From contig JAKJDA010000137.1 in the NCBI GenBank assembly GCA_022706165.1, positions 1-7,471 on the forward strand: DNA of 7,471 nt. Reading direction: 5' to 3'. Source of the DNA: Candidatus Hydrogenedentota bacterium (GTDB lineage Bacteria; Hydrogenedentota; Hydrogenedentia; Hydrogenedentales; SLHB01). The notes under the pieces were generated by a model that ran no database searches, was not told the DNA's origin, and saw only the letters and a program-made list of their open reading frames with translations. Every line of letters begins with the position of its first letter. Within the stretch, counting starts at the first letter, position 1. Of the stretch, positions 5,593-7,471 are shown one piece after another. The position numbers were made by a program, and so were the translations under genes.

Positions 5593-6759
5593 ATGAGCAT
5601 CGATATTCAATCCGCCCAAAAACAGTTTGAAGCCCATTTTGGGTTTGCGCCGACGGTGATCGCGCGCGCGCCAGGACGCGTCAACATAATCGGCGAGCAC
5701 ACAGACTACAACCATGGGTTCGTTTTGCCGATGGCCATCGAACGGGAGACGGTCGTCCTTGCGCGTCCCCGTCAGGACGGCGTGCTGAACGCGTATGCGG
5801 CGAATTTTGACAAGTCGGCGCAAGCGCGCCTCATGACGTGGGACAAGAGCGCGCAGAACGGTTGGATCGACTATGTCGTCGGCGTCGCGTTCGAACTGTC
5901 CAAGATGCAGCGTCCCCTTTGCGGGGCCGACCTGATGATCATTGGCGACGTTCCCGTCGGATCGGGGCTCAGCAGTTCGGCCAGCCTGGAAATGGCCACG
6001 CTGGTCCTGTTTGAGCAGATGGGCGGCTTTGCGGTGGAGGGCCCGGAAGGTCCGTTGTTGGGCAAGCGCGTCGAGAACCTGTTCATCGGGGTCAACAGCG
6101 GCATCATGGACCAGTTTATCGTGCGCATGGGCAAGGCCGGGCATGCGCTGTTTCTCGACTGCCGCAGCCATGAATACGAACTCGTTCCCGTGGCATTCGA
6201 AAGCGCCCGGTTTGTCATCGCCAATACCGGCGTGACGCGAGGCTTGAGCGCGTCAAAATACAACGAGCGCGTCGCCGAATGCGCCGAGGCCGTGACTTCG
6301 TTGGCCGCCGCCACGGGCAGGAAAGGATCGCATCTTCGCGATTTCACGGAGGGCGACCTCGAAAGCGCCGCGTGTTTGATGACCGACGTCGCGTATCGCC
6401 GCGCGCGCCACGTCATCACGGAAGACCTGCGCACGAAGGCGGCGTGCGAGGCCATGCGAGCGGGAAACGCCGTTCAACTGGGCGCGTTGATGACGGCGTC
6501 GGACATCAGCCTCCGGGATGATTACGAGGTGACCTGTCCTGAGTTGGACGCGATGACGTCGATTGCGCGCGCCTTGCCAGGATGCTATGGGGCGCGCATG
6601 ACCGGAGCCGGATTCGGCGGTTGCGCCGTCAGCTTGGTCGATGTCGGGGCGACGGACGCGTTCGTGCGCGAACTGCTGGCGCGCTATCGGGAGGCGACAG
6701 GCCTTCCGGGCGAGGTGATCGTGTCGGCGCCCGCCGAAGGCGCAGGGCTGGCGTCATAG
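5593..6759 (+). CDS. galK: Galactokinase
   Basis: A 388-residue GHMP-family kinase that phosphorylates alpha-D-galactose to galactose-1-phosphate with ATP, the first committed step of the Leloir pathway, in the cytoplasm. The galactokinase signature GRVNIIGEHTDYNHG occupies residues 28-42, with Arg29, Glu35, His36 and Asp38 in the positions that bind sugar and activate the hydroxyl. The GHMP ATP-binding motif PVGSGLSSSAS is at 121-131, the catalytic base Asp173 lies in NSGIMDQF, and the third motif MTGAGFGG is at 336-343. Length is normal for bacterial GalK (about 380-390). The ATG at 5593 has AGAGGA five bases upstream. It lies 187 bases after the ABC ATPase gene, separated by a palindrome and an AT-rich leader, so it may have its own promoter. 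No galT, galE or galM is in view. All key residues are intact, so it should be active. Confidence 0.96.
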   Translation: MSIDIQSAQKQFEAHFGFAPTVIARAPGRVNIIGEHTDYNHGFVLPMAIERETVVLARPRQDGVLNAYAANFDKSAQARLMTWDKSAQNGWIDYVVGVAFELSKMQRPLCGADLMIIGDVPVGSGLSSSASLEMATLVLFEQMGGFAVEGPEGPLLGKRVENLFIGVNSGIMDQFIVRMGKAGHALFLDCRSHEYELVPVAFESARFVIANTGVTRGLSASKYNERVAECAEAVTSLAAATGRKGSHLRDFTEGDLESAACLMTDVAYRRARHVITEDLRTKAACEAMRAGNAVQLGALMTASDISLRDDYEVTCPELDAMTSIARALPGCYGARMTGAGFGGCAVSLVDVGATDAFVRELLARYREATGLPGEVIVSAPAEGAGLAS

Positions 6760-6770
6760 GAACGTTCTCC

Positions 6771-6803
6771 CGGGAAATCATCGCAGAAAAACGATTTTTC
6801 CCG
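6771..6803 (+). terminator. Hairpin after galK, possible terminator or mRNA 3' structure
   Basis: CGGGAAA (6771-6777) pairs with TTTCCCG (6797-6803), and inside it ATCG (6780-6783) pairs with CGAT (6792-6795), around an A-rich loop CAGAAAAA. It begins 12 bases after the galK stop. No T-tract follows the stem, so the terminator call is tentative. Confidence 0.4.
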
Positions 6804-6828
6804 ATAGGGCCCATTCCGAAGCGGAGAG

Positions 6829-6942
6829 ATGATACGGTGCGACGCGGTGATTTTCGATCTTTCCGGCACATGGGTCGACAGCTTTTCGTCCGGCGAGGTC
6901 GATTGGGTGCTCAGGCAGATGGCCCGGGCCATGGTTTCTTGA
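6829..6942 (+). pseudogene. HAD-superfamily phosphatase N-terminal remnant (37 codons)
   Basis: The frame starts at ATG 6829, with GGAGAG directly before it, and stops at TGA 6940-6942. Its product begins MIRCDAVIFDLSGTWVDS, which looks like HAD motif I: a hydrophobic beta strand (AVIF), the nucleophile Asp10, then SGT and Asp17. Ser12 stands where many HAD phosphatases have the second Asp; DxSGT variants do occur. The remaining residues (EVDWVLRQMARAMVS) look like the first cap helix. A HAD protein needs about 200 residues, with motifs II-IV further on, and none follows in any frame because the EEP gene starts ten bases later. I read it as the surviving amino end of a HAD gene after a deletion, or an assembly error. 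It could instead be a short leader peptide that resembles HAD by chance. Confidence 0.55.
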
Positions 6943-6952
6943 GAGGTTTTCG

Positions 6953-7471
6953 ATGGCGCGCCTCACGGTGCTGAGTCATAATGTCTTTTGGTTTCAGGGA
7001 GCTCCGTATGCCCCGGAAATGCCGGGAATGCCCGCGCCCGAGGTTTTGGAGGGGCTTCTCGACGTGTACCGGGCGTTTTCTCCTGATGTGGTCTGTTTGC
7101 AGGAAATACAGAACGAAGAAGTTTTCGAACGGGTTGGCGAGGCCCTTGGAATGGACGGCGCTTTTTGTCCCGGGTGCGTGCACGATCAGTATGGCGGGGG
7201 CCTCTACTGGCGTTCGGGCCGGCTGCTTGCAGACGGACGCGCTGCCGCGGCGCCGCCGCAACGAATGTGGCAAATCGCCGAAGTGCAGGCGGATGGGGGC
7301 GTTTGGACGCTGGCGAATGTGCATCTGGCGTCGGCACGGCAATTGGGCCCTAACGCAGCGACTTGTTCGCGCATTGAAGATTTAGAGGGATTGTTGCGCG
7401 CCGGAGAACGGCCGCATGTCATCGCGGGCGATTTCAACGAGGGGCCCTTGGGCGCTGCGTCAAGCTACCTG
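6953..7471 (+). CDS. Endonuclease/exonuclease/phosphatase (EEP) family protein, 3' end outside window
   Basis: The frame starts at ATG 6953 and is open to the last base, giving 173 residues of an incomplete protein; typical EEP proteins have 220-300. Family marks in order: LTVLSHNVFW (4-13, metal-site Asn10), PDVVCLQEI (44-52, metal ligand Glu51), GGGLYWRSGRL (81-91, the strand after the active-site loop), LANVHLAS (120-127, His124) and VIAGDFNEGP (156-165, Asp160 and Asn162). The C-terminal SDH motif lies beyond the window. EEP enzymes are Mg2+-dependent phosphodiesterases or phosphomonoesterases acting on DNA, RNA, inositol phosphates or sphingomyelin; the substrate cannot be told here. No signal peptide is present, so it is probably cytoplasmic. 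GAGAGG lies six bases upstream of the ATG and overlaps the TGA of the HAD-like frame, so the two would be translated in series. Confidence 0.85.
   Translation, partial: MARLTVLSHNVFWFQGAPYAPEMPGMPAPEVLEGLLDVYRAFSPDVVCLQEIQNEEVFERVGEALGMDGAFCPGCVHDQYGGGLYWRSGRLLADGRAAAAPPQRMWQIAEVQADGGVWTLANVHLASARQLGPNAATCSRIEDLEGLLRAGERPHVIAGDFNEGPLGAASSYL

Noticed and set aside
4962..6171. Minus-strand frames at 4962-5600 and 5560-6171
   Set aside because: They are mirrors of the TOBE region of the ATPase and of galK, with no domain signal; the galK motifs on the plus strand are complete.

Overview
The window is a GC-rich bacterial chromosomal segment with close-packed genes on both strands. It carries no rRNA, tRNA, CRISPR array, insertion sequence or phage gene that I can recognise. 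Membrane-anchored SGNH hydrolases with TPR-like tails, an ECF sigma factor, a DUF4097 protein and an unlinked sugar-ABC ATPase together suggest a Gram-negative environmental bacterium. The PVC group or Hydrogenedentota-like lineages would fit, but that placement is a low-confidence guess from style, not from a marker gene.

Layout: (1) 1-2048, plus strand: two tandem paralogous SGNH/GDSL-type hydrolases. The first is cut by the window edge; the second is complete, with an N-terminal membrane anchor and a C-terminal helical domain. Their last 136 codons align without a gap at about 45% identity (counted by eye). (2) 2109-4025, minus strand: a three-gene operon with overlapping ends, reading DUF4097 surface/periplasmic beta-repeat protein, then ECF sigma factor, then a two-TM protein that is probably its anti-sigma factor. 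(3) 4026-4298: a divergent intergenic region with a good sigma-70-type promoter for the rightward gene and a GGAAC/GTTCC inverted repeat that could serve the leftward ECF operon. (4) 4299-5405, plus strand: a MalK/UgpC-type sugar ABC transporter ATPase without permeases beside it. (5) 5593-6759, plus strand: galactokinase galK, preceded by a GC-rich palindrome and an AT-rich leader. (6) 6829-6942: a 37-codon frame that looks like the amino end of a HAD phosphatase and then stops. (7) 6953 to the window end, plus strand: an endonuclease/exonuclease/phosphatase (EEP) family protein, cut by the edge.

How they may work together: the minus-strand trio looks like an envelope-sensing regulatory unit in which the anti-sigma protein holds the sigma factor at the membrane. 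The ABC ATPase and galactokinase fit sugar uptake followed by galactose phosphorylation (Leloir pathway), though no other transporter or Leloir gene lies in view. The strongest oddities are the truncated HAD-like frame before the EEP gene, the tandem SGNH paralogs, and the DUF4097-first order of the sigma operon. I did not find a clearly new multi-gene system here.
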